DNA of 64,000 bases from Ophiosphaerella korrae (lineage: Eukaryota; Ascomycota; Dothideomycetes; Pleosporales; Phaeosphaeriaceae): NCBI GenBank assembly GCA_028456385.1, contig JALNQF010000002.1, forward strand, positions 636,500 through 700,499, written 5' to 3'. Position numbers and translations under genes: made by a program. Within the stretch, counting starts at the first letter, position 1; the number at the start of each line of letters is the position of its first letter. The notes under the pieces are model-generated. The model saw only the letters and a program-made list of their open reading frames with translations, was not told the DNA's origin and did no database searches. Shown in pieces: positions 1-11,601 of this stretch.

Positions 1-1893
1 TCAACCAATCCAAGTATTCAGTTGCATCAAGAAAGCTTAATTTTCAAGTGGTCTATCTGAAAAAAATACTCTGTGGTGCGATTTGGTGGCCCGCTCTGTC
101 ATCCAGACCAATTTCGCTACAAACCGCCCCGGTTCAGAGCGGAGTATTGGTTCGCTCAGCGTGTTCAGGATCAAAAAATACGGGAAAAAGGTTGGATAGT
201 ATTCTGAGAGTAAGCTATCAGGTTGGTCATTACCCAGCCCACCTCAATTGATAACACATTCGTATTGTGAAACCAGGCCTTACTCACTCTCCTTCACGTG
301 CCCCTGCCCCTCCCGATTGAGTATTTAGGATTCAGATATACGCTCATAGCCATTACCATATGTCACGAATTTGATCTAAGCCCTGTTTCCAAGACCAGGG
401 CGCCCCCACGAACTGGTAATTGCGCGCTTATTGAAACAAGTGCAAGATTGCTAGATGTGATGGAAATGAGGCGTATATTTGTGTCCCTCACAACGATCGG
501 CGTCGAATGAAACAGAGCTATCTCGAGCCATTCAGGGCCAAGGTGGAGTTCCCTCCAATTTCGTTACTGTGCATGTTGATTTTCCAATCAAGCTGATGGA
601 GTGCAGATTTCAACTGAAGGGCCCACACGATTCACGCAGTTCTCTATGGGGGAAACTGACCTCACCCAAGTCCATTTCCACATTCGAACCTTAACATACA
701 GAGATTTAAGACCGAGCAGTGACTAAGTAACCTAAGTTTGTGGCTGTGCAAGCCTGAGCAGGTCTTAGCAGCCTAAGCAAGCTTGAGTAAGCCTGGTATT
801 GGCCTGAATCTAGGATAACTGGCGTCCCAGATTTGGTCCACTCCCCTATTCGTGGCTTAGTTCTTGACGTATGGTCCAGTTTTTAGCACCAAGTTTTAGT
901 ATGGCGCTCGATTGTGAAACACGTTATATATTGTGGCATACTGGGATGCACATAGAAGTAGGAGGCAGGTGCCGACCCGCAGTCGGTGAGATGAGTTGAA
1001 GTATATGGATTGAGTAGCTACTTGACGAGTTGGTGTCCGTGTCTATCTGCCCCATCCGATCTCACTCGGCGCCCTTGTAGAGCCACAAGGCTGACCTAAG
1101 ACTCCCCGATCACATGCGGTTCTACTACACCACAATATTCATTTGTTGTGGAACAAAAGAGAGTCTGAACTCTAAGAGTTCCTAAAGCTTGTACGGTATT
1201 TGTACTTGATATCCTGCGACATCATTTAACCTAACCTCGCTTATAGCCTAGTATATACTAAGCGCTGCGTAGGCTACCTAATTCAACTAATGCCTATACT
1301 CGGTTGACATGCCTACGCGTTGTAGATGTTGCTGTAGAGGTAGAGGTAATGCAAATATCCAAACTCTCTAGGGCTTTCCGATAAATTGATCGGCGCATAG
1401 TCGATGCTCCACACCTGAGCACACCATCTCTAACCTTACTTTAACTCTGGAGCCACCTACGGCTGCTCTGATGATTTATTTTTCTATTGTTTTTAAGAGT
1501 TGCTCAATCTCCTTATCTAAAATTAGACTGCGATCTTAAAGGACAAGACTCTCGTCAAGAGGCGGAAGGCTGAAGGGGATACCCCTAAGGTGAGGGCAGC
1601 GTGCTTTGGCCAAGTCAACAACGCTGTACAGATGCCTTAGGATCAGCTGCGCCCCCAAAAAAGTAAAAAGAGTCCAAAGCTAAGATTTTTGGCTGCTCTA
1701 GATACGGGGTAAAATCTGACAGCCTACCAAACCGATGCCCAAAATTGCTGCCTGTACCGTCCGAAATCTTATTCAGGACCAGTCTCGTAATAAAAACCAC
1801 CCCAGGTCTTTACTAGTCCTAGGGGTTTTTCTAATGGAGATTTCGCGTTCTTCATTTGTTTTCAATTTTTGTTTAAACAAGACAACTATCTAT
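1..1893. other. Gene-poor left flank
   Basis: I see no convincing gene here. Open frames are short, lack recognisable motifs and do not join through plausible introns. A stretch near 730-820 repeats short AAGC/CTAAG-type words. That could be an old decayed repeat, but I cannot name it. Confidence 0.5.
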
Positions 1894-4484
1894 ATGGCCA
1901 CCACAAATATTGACAACGTGTCTAACCCGTATGCCTGCTTACCCCTTCCAAGAGAGTCGACATGCATCCGTGTGCTGGACATCTACGGCCCCTCCGGGCC
2001 GGAAGACAGTCATAGCCCAATACAGTGCGATCTTATAGTTATCAACCTCGAGTCCGAAAGCTATCACTTATTCGCAGCGTTATCATATGTATGGGGGATT
2101 GAGGCTACTGAAGGCCACCTCATCATTTGTGGAGGTTGTACTTTGAGAGTAACGCCCAATTGCCATTCCGCTTTACGACACTTACAAAAGAAGCTTGGAA
2201 ACTTCACTATCTGGATCGATGCCATCTGCATCAATCAAAATGACGAAGGCGAAAAAATGAGCCAGATATTGCTGATGGAAGACATATACTCCAAAGCTAA
2301 AGCCGTGTATGTTTGGCTCGGAGAGGGTAATGCTGCGACCAACAGAGCTATGGCTTATTTGGAGACCGCCGGACATCTTAGGTATTTCTTTCTCCATGAG
2401 AAAACAGTGGAAGACGAATTGCCAAAGCCACGACACTGGGCCGCAGCGTGGTTTGCATTCAAAGCATGCTTTGCTTTACCGATAGGCCCCTCTTCATCAT
2501 TGAATCACGGCAAGAACCTAAATCCAAGATAGATAATATCATAATTATTTGCTATGTCCAAGAAGCTAAATTTTTTAGACCTCAATCAAGTTTTACCAAA
2601 TGTCGACCGTATTAATAGCGGAGAATTCTCTAGGATTGCATACGCTTCTTACCAGGATATGAACGACCTCTTGAATAGGGAATGGATCAGGCGGATATGG
2701 GCCTACCAAGAGATACTTCTTGCTTCCAATCCGATTGTAGTTTGTGGTGGTTTTCACCTTCCGTGGGCTCGATTCTCATTGGGCGTCACATTTCTCGAGT
2801 ATTCCGGGATAAATTACCAAGATGGCATTCCTGTGATTGCCACTTTGAATACATGGGCACAAATTGCTTTGAGCCGGGACTACCTCGTTCGGTTACATGA
2901 TACTTGCTTCGCCAACATCCAATCGTGCAGGCAAAAGGACATGTCCTACACAACATTACAGAGATACCGGAAATTCATTGTCGGTGTCGGTTAAAATACC
3001 GCATGGCTCCGCAGTTTAAATTCTTTTTTGATGCATCTTGAATTCATTTTTCTTGTCTTTATTGCACTTTTCGGATGATACTGAGGGGAACCAAGGATAC
3101 ACCAGCGATTGCAAGCACGATACCAAGTCCGGTGGTTAACGCAGCCACCAAAGCATCATCTAGCGCAGCAGCATGCGTTGCAGCCTGTGTAGCATCTGGC
3201 ATTGCAGCATGCTCAAGCGCTTGTAAGGTAGCGAGCTCAGCAGCTTCGGATGTAGCCTCCCTCTCAGTGGACCTCGCCAACCAAGCACTATACCAAACCC
3301 TCGACTATGCATTGGGTTCTATTTTTGGAGTTTCCTTTCTCGCCTTTCTCACCTCATTCATTCTCTTTCTCGACTTTGCACGGCGCAAACACCCCAGGCT
3401 ACAATATGTTCCACTAGCTCAGAATTCGGAAATCGATTTGGTGGATGGGCTTTGCAATCAAAAGTCAAAAGAGAAGAAAGGCAAAGCTACTGCAGTGCAA
3501 GCAGTCCTACAAAGTCTATCGAAAATAGCTCTCTTACTAATTGATAATTCTCATTCATTAGAATATATCTACAAGCAGCTGTGCATTAACTTAATGGAGG
3601 TGACTGGCTCTCTTCAGTTTTTACTACCAGCATCGCTGAACAGCTTCCCCGAACATTCATCATGGGTACCAAATTGGGCCGCAGATTTCGACTCCTTCTG
3701 GCTGAAACCCACTCTGTTCAGAAAAACGCCCCTAACTGCAACACCTAGCTCCAGGGCCCACTGGAAATTAGACCTAAGAAATACAATATTCTCACTGTTC
3801 GGGGCCGCCAAATATGTACTATTGCCAGATGTTTTGAGTTCCAAGAGACATTTGACACCTATGACTCTAGCGAGAGGGGTCTTCATCAGGAAAATCTTCG
3901 AAGCACAATACAATGCCAGCCTACCTTTCAGGGGGAAGATACAACAATATCTTCCATTTTAGAACGCATGAATGCCTTTGATCTACCGCAGCGTATTAGC
4001 GGGAGCCAAATCGACGCATGGAAACAATTTATGAAAAATGAGCAGGATCAAGATCAAGATCAAGATCCGGAAAAACTTCTATCAGTCCTTGAGAGTCGAG
4101 ATTCACTGAAAACGGTTTTACACACCCAAATTTCAATATGCAATTGTCTGGCTTAAAAAAAAGGAGGAGTCATCTTTACAACTAATCGTCTTCACATAGA
4201 AGAGTCACCTCTTGCCCGCGAAATAAACTCTTTCATGGGGAATAAAAGAGAACAGAGCGATTGGGGCACTTACGAGATTAGGCGTTCGTTCTCGTAATGT
4301 GCGAACTGGCGACTATATCGTGCCTATTGCTGACGTTTTTTTTTTTTTTGCGCGATTAATAATTCGACGCGACAGTATTTCAACACGACTTGTAAGCCCA
4401 GCAGTTGTACAAGGAATGATGGAAGGGGAGATTTGGGACGCTAGCCGGAGGGCAGAAGATCTTGAGGAGTTTATATTGTCCTAA
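1894..4484 (+). pseudogene. HET-domain protein gene, disrupted
   Basis: HET proteins (PF06985) mediate non-self recognition and cell death in filamentous fungi. The start is ATG 1894; an upstream in-frame ATG at 1735 gives an unlikely leader. The HET core is clear: ALSYVWG near residue 65, then IWIDAICINQND, SKAKAVYVWLGEG and, after a break, WIRRIWAYQEILLA. A later block holds SWVPNWA, the usual SWVPDW position. The C-terminal block has GDYIVPIA and LVSPAVVQGMMEGE, typical HET endings. An Ala-rich stretch and a hydrophobic segment (about 3310-3390) sit in the middle. The frame is broken: in-frame stops at 2530 and 2542, a stop at 2992 followed by a frame change, another change near 3960, and one near 4296 just before a T-rich tract. 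Some breaks could be introns I failed to place, but the tally favours a pseudogene. The usual PRDKVFALLG segment is not visible. Confidence 0.75.
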
Positions 4485-4874
4485 ATATATAATTATACTC
4501 TACTCTAGTATGTTGTACTATCCTAGGGCAGTTACTAACCTCAAAGCACGCTCCTTTACCACGGCCGTCACTCGCAGTTTACGAGCCGAAAGTAGCAGTG
4601 ATGGAAACATTGTGTTATTTGTGATTGAAGAAAAACTATGTATGGTGGCAAAGCTTGCACATGCTACCTATTGTCTAACAAGCGCCTTACGTTCGCCTTC
4701 CGAATCATCTTTATATGGGACCGACAAGCCAGTTTTTACGCTGTAGTCAACCCTCGGTAGAGTTCCAAATATGTCTAGGCGTCTGTCTCGAAGACAGCAG
4801 AAAAAGGGTCGTAGTTCATGTCTATATCTACACCAAAACACCACATCAATACACTTTGCTCAGCGCACGCATAC
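4485..4874. other. Intergenic, convergent 3' flanks
   Basis: This lies between the HET remnant and the minus-strand RSM25 gene. No coding signal was recognised. Confidence 0.5.
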
Positions 4875-5690
4875 TCAGACACGTGCCGCCACACCGCCCT
4901 CCACCACCTGCCCCTGCGGCGTATTAGGCACACTCGCCTCCAACTCGTCAAGCGCACTGTCATACTCGCCCACACCGGGTTCGGCCTCTTCTTCCTGCTG
5001 CCCACTAAACATCTGCGCGCGCATCGCCTGCTCGTCCTCAATCTGGGTGCTCGCCCACGCCTTCCACGCCTCCCAACTGCGATCCTCAAGCTCCATGCCA
5101 ATCTCCAGCGGGCCTTTACCGAAATAGGCGCCGACGTGCAGGGCCTCCTCCTTGGCGATGCGCGCCCGCACTTCGTCGAGGTGTTTGTGGGCGTAGAACT
5201 CGCGTCTGGCGGCGTCGTACGCCGAGGGTTTTGATAGCCCTTTGTGCTTCATGAGCCACATCTGGCGCTGCACGACGCTGCACGGCTCTCGTCAGCTGGT
5301 TGGCGTCCAATGAACGAAGGAAGCGACATACCTCTCGCCATCCAGCTGTTTCCCCGGCTGCACGATGCGGCTCCAGTCATGCCCCTTTGCGTCGTTGCCC
5401 CGGTCCTCCACCACCAGCCGCGGCCGCGCCAACTCCCAGGGATGGTCGCCGAAGAAATCGGCGCGCAGCTTGTCCTCGGGGTATGTGATGGGCAGCGGCT
5501 TGAAGAGCTTGCTGGGCTTGCGGGCGTGGCGGGCCTTTGGAGCGCGGAGGACGGGGCGGGCAAGGGCTTCGCTGGGGGGGATGGTGCCGAGGACGTCGTA
5601 CCATTGGGGCAGGGCGGGGGTGCGTTTTGCTTCGACGAGGGCGAGAGCAGCCTGGCGGACGCGGTGAGGGCGGAAGTCGTAGCGGCCCAT
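4875..5690 (-). CDS. RSM25: Mitochondrial small ribosomal subunit protein mS23 (Rsm25)
   Basis: Structural protein of the mitochondrial small ribosomal subunit, acting in the matrix. Two exons: 5690-5332 and 5277-4875, with a 54-bp intron 5331-5278 (GTATGT donor, GCTGAC branch, CAG acceptor). The split codon AG|C restores the family string DGESVVQRQMWLM. The joined product is 253 residues, normal for the filamentous-fungal family. It opens MGRYDFRPHRVRQ, then has WYDVLGTIPPSE, KPSKLFKPLPITYPED, FFGDHPWELARPR and, in exon 2, GLSKPSAYDAARREFYAHKH and GAYFGKGPLEIGMELE, all diagnostic from memory of the family. The C-terminus is acidic and looks flexible. It is divergent from the PPR gene at 6041, with a 350-bp shared upstream region. 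Confidence 0.95.
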
Positions 5691-6040
5691 TGTATTGCAC
5701 TGTACCGTACTGTACTGTACTGTACTGTACCGTATTGTATCGTATTATCGGCGCATTGGGACGGGGCGTGCGTGGCGTGCAATTGCAGAATATATGTGCG
5801 CAGGTTGCAGCTCGTGGCGATGGCAGAAAACCGCGGAGAGAGAGGTCGACGCCAAGATATTTTTCCCAGAGCTAGCATCCAAACTTCGGGCAACGACCTG
5901 ATGACTTCTCCGCAACAAGACTGTCGTTCACCAGGCCGGTTTGCGAGCTGTACAGGATTGATTGTTGTTTGTTACGGGCTTCCATTGGTTTCATGGAGGG
6001 CTGCTGAAGGATCTTTCGCTGACACGATGCTCAACCTCTC
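5691..6040. promoter_or_regulatory. Shared upstream region with (TGTAC)n tract
   Basis: This 350-bp gap separates two divergent starts, RSM25 (minus) and the PPR gene (plus), so it must hold both promoters. Directly upstream of the RSM25 ATG, at about 5700-5747, is an imperfect pentanucleotide tract of TGTAC units. No clear TATA box was seen. Confidence 0.6.
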
Positions 6041-7855
6041 ATGTCCCTCCTCCGCGCCCTCGATCGGACCTCCGCTGTCTCGAATACACGCAACACCCGC
6101 CCGCTGCTCGCCTTTTTGTGTCCGGCCCTGCAAGAGAAGCCTCCAAGGCGCGGATTCAGCAAGAGTGCTGTGAGTATTGCGCCGCAATTGGCGTATTCGG
6201 ACAAGTACGCCGAGACCTGGTTTATCAGCGCATTGGCTCGGGCATCGTCATGTCGTGAGCATGCGAGGCACATTTCTATTCCTCCCAGGGCAGGCCCGCG
6301 ACTACATCAGACCCAGAAACGGCGTTGCAAAAGCACGTGGTCGGACGCTGGCAAGGAGGGCGACGACCAGCAAACCCCACCCAAGGGACTGAAGCCATTT
6401 GGGCGAGTCAAGCAATTTGCGAAAAAAGAGCTGATGGCCTTGGTCGACTACTACGGCATCAAACTAGATACGCGCCCTGAGGAGGAAGTACCAGACGGGG
6501 GTGCGCTGGTATGGAACGTGGGAGACGCTCACGAACCATGGCCGCTCAAACATCCCAAGGACGGAAAGCACATACAACGATTGGAGAAGCTGCTAGGCGA
6601 CGACGAGGCATCCCACAACGCCGTCTACGAAACCTACAAGGAGCTACCGTCGCCTGGCGTCGTCTATCTGCGCTTAGACACCATACGTGCCCTGCTGCAC
6701 CATCTTGCCATCGTCGAACGCCCCTCACCCCTCGCCATGCAGCGTTTTCTCTCCATCCTCGATGACATGAAGCAAGCCCATATCCATATCATAGCCTCGG
6801 AATGGACGTCTGCCATCCACCTCACAGGAAGAGCCATGGGAAACATATCTGCACATGACCTCCAATCAGCGCTCTACGTCTGGCGAGACATGGAACAACG
6901 AGCAGGCATCAAGGCCAGCTGCGTAACGCTCAACGTCCTCTTCGACATCTCAGTCCGGGCCGGCAGCTTCTCTCTCGCCGAAACATTCCTCAAAGAATTG
7001 CAGACCCGCAAACTCCCTCTGCACCGCCACTTCCGCGTCTCCATGATCTACTACTACGGTGTCCTCCAAAACGGCACCATGGTGCGCAAAACCTACCAAG
7101 ACCTCGTCAACAGCGGCGACATCGTCGACACCGTCGTCATGAACGCCGTCATCGCCGCGCTCCTCCGCGCCGGCGAACCCTCCGCCAGCACCCACGTCTT
7201 CGAGCGCATGAAGCGCCTCCACGCGGACCGCATCCTCCCCGCCCCAGGCCACCGCTTCTTCACACACACCTGGCGCGACCGCCGCGCCCTCGGCCTCCAT
7301 TTCGCACACCAAGCTCCCCGCCTTGATCCCCAAGCCCTCAAACAGCTCCAGACTTATGCTCCCCTCGCCCCGGACGCCCGCACCTACGCCCTCTTCATCC
7401 GCCACCATGCTTCCCTGGGCGACTTGACCGCTATCCAAGCCCTCATCAAGGACGCCCGCAAACACGCTACCCCGCTCGACGGCACGGCCTACATCGTCAT
7501 CTTCGCCGGCTTCGCCCGCTTCGGCGGCACCCGCTACTCCGACTGGTCCGCCTACCTGCTCGAGCGCTTCTGGCGCCAGTACATGGCCGGCGTGCGCGCG
7601 CACGCAGACAGAACGTGGGTTTCGGGTACGGCCGTGTGTGCCGCGTTGCGCGCGTTTGCAAAGTGCGTGGGTACGAAGCGTGTGATGGAGGTTTGGGGCG
7701 AGGTTAGGAGCGTGTGGGAGCCGGGGGATGAGGGGGAGAGGGTGTTAGGTGTTTTGAGGGGGTTGGTTGGGGAGGAGGGGGTGGGGGTAGGGAAAGGGTT
7801 TTTTGACGGGAGGGGGGCAGGAGTGAAAGGATATGAATTGCGTGCTTTGTCGTAG
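6041..7855 (+). CDS. PPR-like mitochondrial protein
   Basis: Single-exon gene of 604 residues starting at ATG 6041. The first ~50 residues are rich in Arg, Ser and Ala with almost no acidic residues, as in a mitochondrial targeting peptide. The middle (about 220-500) is a run of helical pairs with pentatricopeptide-like phrasing: ALYVWRDMEQRAGIKASCVT, LNVLFDISVRAGSFSLAETF, VVMNAVIAALLRAGEPSAST and, later, YIVIFAGFARFGGTRYSDW. PPR proteins bind organellar RNA and act in its processing, stability or translation. The neighbouring mitoribosomal gene fits that role. The last ~60 codons are strongly G-rich on the plus strand. I cannot name a specific orthologue or target RNA. Confidence 0.8.
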   Translation: MSLLRALDRTSAVSNTRNTRPLLAFLCPALQEKPPRRGFSKSAVSIAPQLAYSDKYAETWFISALARASSCREHARHISIPPRAGPRLHQTQKRRCKSTWSDAGKEGDDQQTPPKGLKPFGRVKQFAKKELMALVDYYGIKLDTRPEEEVPDGGALVWNVGDAHEPWPLKHPKDGKHIQRLEKLLGDDEASHNAVYETYKELPSPGVVYLRLDTIRALLHHLAIVERPSPLAMQRFLSILDDMKQAHIHIIASEWTSAIHLTGRAMGNISAHDLQSALYVWRDMEQRAGIKASCVTLNVLFDISVRAGSFSLAETFLKELQTRKLPLHRHFRVSMIYYYGVLQNGTMVRKTYQDLVNSGDIVDTVVMNAVIAALLRAGEPSASTHVFERMKRLHADRILPAPGHRFFTHTWRDRRALGLHFAHQAPRLDPQALKQLQTYAPLAPDARTYALFIRHHASLGDLTAIQALIKDARKHATPLDGTAYIVIFAGFARFGGTRYSDWSAYLLERFWRQYMAGVRAHADRTWVSGTAVCAALRAFAKCVGTKRVMEVWGEVRSVWEPGDEGERVLGVLRGLVGEEGVGVGKGFFDGRGAGVKGYELRALS

Positions 7856-9090
7856 TACAATGTCTGGCAAAGGTGGTTTAGAGAGTGTGTGTAGAGATGC
7901 GGAGGAGGTAGGTAGGCAGGTAGGCAGGTAGGCAGGTATATATCTCCATGACGGTATTATATATGGCTTTGGAGAGTGGGCGATAGAAGGTTGGAGAATA
8001 ATGTAAGCTTAGTGGGTTGGATCGTTTTAGCTTACGGTACTGATGTAGCCTTTGTAATACTAGTATACGCTTTGAGATGAACGTATGTACCTGGAAAGTG
8101 TGTTTAGAGGTGGTTAGTGAAGCATAGCCTTTCTGTCCATCCTACTCTTGAAGATAACGTAATCGAGTTCAAGTGTTGCCAAAGTCTGCCTCCACGTGAT
8201 ATCGCCCGAAATGCAAAGGGGTCTGGACATTCATCATCTCCTTTAGGTGCAGCATGCGACACCAGTTCTCCTCATGCATGCAGCGGGCCACCACGCATCA
8301 TACACCCAGCCCACATCCTCGCCTGTCACTGCGTTCTTGCGCCGTGCCAAATCCAACCGCATGTCAACGCTGTTTGATATTAAATGAGTTCCGGCTCCCA
8401 GGAGTCCGGCTGCGTAGTCTGAAGCTACCCGCAAATCTCACATAGTAACACGGTCACTCGGCAACAGAAACCTGACTGGGCCTCGCATTTCGCCCGGACA
8501 ACGTCAGACATTGTTCCATGCCCGCTATTGGCCGTCGATAAGGTACGGGGAGGAGGCACAGGCGCAGGCGCATGTGATGTTGTGGATTTGAGTTAATCGA
8601 GGTACCGGGACCCCGATGTTTCCCCGGGTATCGTTCGTTTGGCGGCCCGTCGTGAGTCAGTTCTTATCGGTGCCAAAAAAGACGGCGGCGTCAAAAGGCT
8701 TATCCAGTTGGGCGGATCGATATGTCAATTTGTGAGACGATTACATGCTCGGTTGTAGACCTTGGGCGTTTCAGACGCAGGGTCCTTGGGCATTGAGGGT
8801 GGAAAAACCCGTGGTCGTCGGCTCGTTCCGCGGCTGCATGTCATCGAGGGAGTCCTGCACGCAGCGACGTACAAATCATACGTTTGGACGATGCATTTAC
8901 TGTGAACTGAACGCGAAAGCCCCACAGGAATGATAAGGGGCTTGTTGTGTGGAGCAATGGCATGACGACTCGCGCGGTGGGGCGGGTTGGTAGGGAAGCG
9001 CGCTAGTTGGTAGATAGCATTTCGAATCGTTGTTTCTCTGCACCCGGGATGGCGCCGCACGAACCCGATCGAGTGCCTGTTTATTAGATC

Positions 9091-9124
<34 letters not shown>

Positions 9125-10162
9125 ATCTGACCTGCTTCTTGCATGGTCCTCGAAAAAATCTAGCAATGCGGCCACGTCGCCTAGTCGCTGCGTCCAGTAT
9201 GGTGTCCATTTCTGCAGACATGAGCAGACGTTCAAGGAAAATCACACCGCCTGCCGATCGTTTGCCCACAAAAAAAAACCGACCGTGGAAATAATACTAG
9301 GTAGTAATCTCAAGTAAGGTAGGTACTCGATTCAACGCCCTAGTAGACCACGCATCACATCAACGACGCTCATTGGTCGGGCCTTGCATCTTTGCATCCC
9401 AGCATTTATCCAGCGATCAGCAGCAATTTTCCGTCGAAATCCTCCCACGGCATTCAACGAACAGAGCGTCGCAGGCTCGCTGTGAGTGGTCCCGCGCTGG
9501 CGGGTGAGGTGTTGTGCTGTTGCATACCGTAGCATCATCCTCTGTAACCTTAGCGTAGGATGAGCGAGCCATCTTACGATTGGTGCACCAATCCCAGGGC
9601 TCTGAGGGAAGTTGCGAACAGCATGTTCTACTTTCGTTTTGGAGACACACATTGTCTGACGCAACAATCGTTTGCTTACTTTTGGCCACTGAAACACTCA
9701 GCAATTTAGGCAGCGCCAATCGTCAATTCTATTGAGACTGCTATCGCCATGGGTTCTCCGGATATTCAGGGACCCACTATGCCCGACTCGTAGCAGAATC
9801 TTGGGGTTAAACCTCCAAGATCAAACTGTGAGATGTTGGTGAGACCCATCCAGCATGCTCTGTTTAATGCGCGCCAGGCCGAAAGCAGTACGTTCCCGCC
9901 GCCAGACGGTTATGGCTCTCGGTTAGCGTGTCATCGGCCTGCATGCGACATGGAGGCCATGCCTTACGAGGCAGCCAGTCCTCGCGAATCCTTCATCAAT
10001 AGCAGACGCTGGAGTAAGACTTGCCACCACTCTGAGGTCGGTATGTGCAGTCCCGAAGCTCTGGTTGCGGGGTTTGAAAGGAGCTTTTTGTCGATACTTC
10101 AACCTTTCTCCTCTGCACTCGCTCTGAGTGATTGCTAGCAGCTCCACTCATCCACTCATGCC
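7856..10162. other. Intergenic region
   Basis: About 2.3 kb with no supported gene. It begins with a GTAGGCAG tandem tract (about 7907-7938) just after the PPR gene and contains a (GT)n microsatellite at 9093. The open frames around 8725-9700 and 9833-10138 lack protein-like composition. Confidence 0.55.
9093..9121. repeat. (GT)14 microsatellite
   Basis: A perfect GT dinucleotide run of 29 bases is visible directly. It produces the His/Thr and Cys/Val repeats in the overlapping open frames, which argues against those frames being genes. Confidence 0.95.
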
Positions 10163-11601
10163 ATGACGTCCTTTGATCAAATCCTCCTTAACACGCTGAA
10201 GGACCCTCCAGATCGAAATGAGCCTCTTCCCATGGCAAATCAGAAGGCGGTGATTTTGAGCATCGTCTTCACCTTCTTGGTAAGATGGACTGGCAACTTC
10301 TGTGACGAAGACTAACAGTGCGAGTAGATCATCTCCTGGGTAGCAGTCTTCTTTCGTCTATGGGTCCGTTTTCGTGTCGTCCGAGATCCTGGCTCAGATG
10401 ATGCTTTCATCACATTTTCAGCGGTGTGTTGTGCAGCCGATTGCTTAACTGGCCGTTGCGACTAACATGTTTGTATAGTTGTGCAACATAGCGGGAACAA
10501 TATGGGTGTGTCGTTGTAAGTCGAGACATTATAGGCAAGGGAATTTGTGACTGACTACGTACAGCGATTGAGCATGGGCTTGGTCACCACATGTTGTATA
10601 TTGGACTTCCTAACATTGAGAAATACCTATTTGTAAGATGAATACTAGCCTGTGTATGGATCAGTTGCTGACTTAGATAGTATTTCTACCTCGAGCACAG
10701 CCTGTATCTCACCCAAACTGCGGTCATTAAGATTTCTCTGCTGCTTCAATTCCTTCGCATCTTCAAGGCTGGAGCCATGCGATGGACCTGCATTTCTCTC
10801 CTAGTGCTTGTCAGTATATGGGGATTGGCCTTCTCTTTCGTTGGCTGGTTCTCTTGCTTCCCTGTTCGGGGTGCATGGGAACGGCATGTCGATGCCAAAT
10901 GTTATGGCTTCGGGTTCAGAAACATTGGAGAGTTTGTGGCCATCTTCAAAGGACATGCCGCGTCCAACATGATCCTCGATATTGCCATCTTTCTAACGCC
11001 TCTGGTCATCTTCAAGACTCCTCAACTATCGTATAAGCATATGCTGGCAATGGCTGGGGTATTTGCTTTCGGTGCAGTGTAAGTCTTTCCTTTCCTCTTT
11101 TCCTTAGCCTTTGGTTGAAGTCGATACCAACTCGATGACAGCGTCCTGAGCACATCGATATGGCGCCTCTACACAATCTGCAACACTCAAGCTGCAACCT
11201 ATCCATATGTAGATTTTACCTGGTGGTCGCCGGTTATGATTATCCTCTCTTGCCTCGAGATCGACCTGGCCATTACCTGTGCCTCCATCCCAATCTTCTG
11301 GCCAATCCTAGGGCACTCCATCACAGCGATATTCGTTTCGGTCGAGGTCAAAGTCACAGAGGAGCGCATCGAGGACAACTACGGCCTCGCATACGAGCTG
11401 GAGCACACCAAAGAGAAAAGACTTGGGAGCATGAGAAGCACGAGTGGCACTTCTGTAGAAGAGTTGACCAAAGACTTTGGCGGCGAGATGAAAGTGCCGA
11501 AATACTCCATCGGCCTCGATCCGCTGGACGAGAGGGCGAGGATGAAAATTGGCCCACAGGCAAGCATTCAGAGTAAACCAAAACCCAAATGGGAAATCTA
11601 A
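10163..11601 (+). CDS. Seven-TM fungal rhodopsin-domain membrane protein
   Basis: Six exons: 10163-10279, 10328-10423, 10479-10515, 10565-10632, 10681-11078, 11142-11601. All introns are 48-63 bp with GT-AG ends and CTAAC/CTGAC-like branch sites. The spliced frame stays open for 391 residues. It has seven hydrophobic segments: the first ends in FFRLWVRFRV, the second follows GSDDAF, the third ends in KISLLLQFLRIF, and later ones include SLLVLVSIWGLAFSF, MILDIAIFLTPLVIF, MLAMAGVFAFGAV and WWSPVMIILSCLEIDLA. The order and the R-x-W-V-R / D-D-A pattern match the rhodopsin-like integral membrane family common in Pezizomycotina (PF20684). The cytoplasmic tail of about 100 residues is charged. There is no CFEM domain at the N-terminus, so it is not a classical PTH11 receptor. 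Ligand and function are unknown. Confidence 0.88.

Noticed and set aside
5249..6173. Long frames on both strands (214 aa minus, 309 aa plus) over RSM25
   Set aside because: They overlap the confidently identified RSM25 exons in other frames and show low-complexity Ser/Pro/Ala or Arg/Gly text typical of GC-rich shadow frames.
6950..7603. 217-codon minus-strand frame
   Set aside because: It is antisense to the PPR gene and is Gly/Ala/Val/Glu-biased by the complementary codons; no motif.
8725..9269. Frames with His-Thr or Val-Cys repeats
   Set aside because: The repeats are translations of the (GT)n microsatellite.
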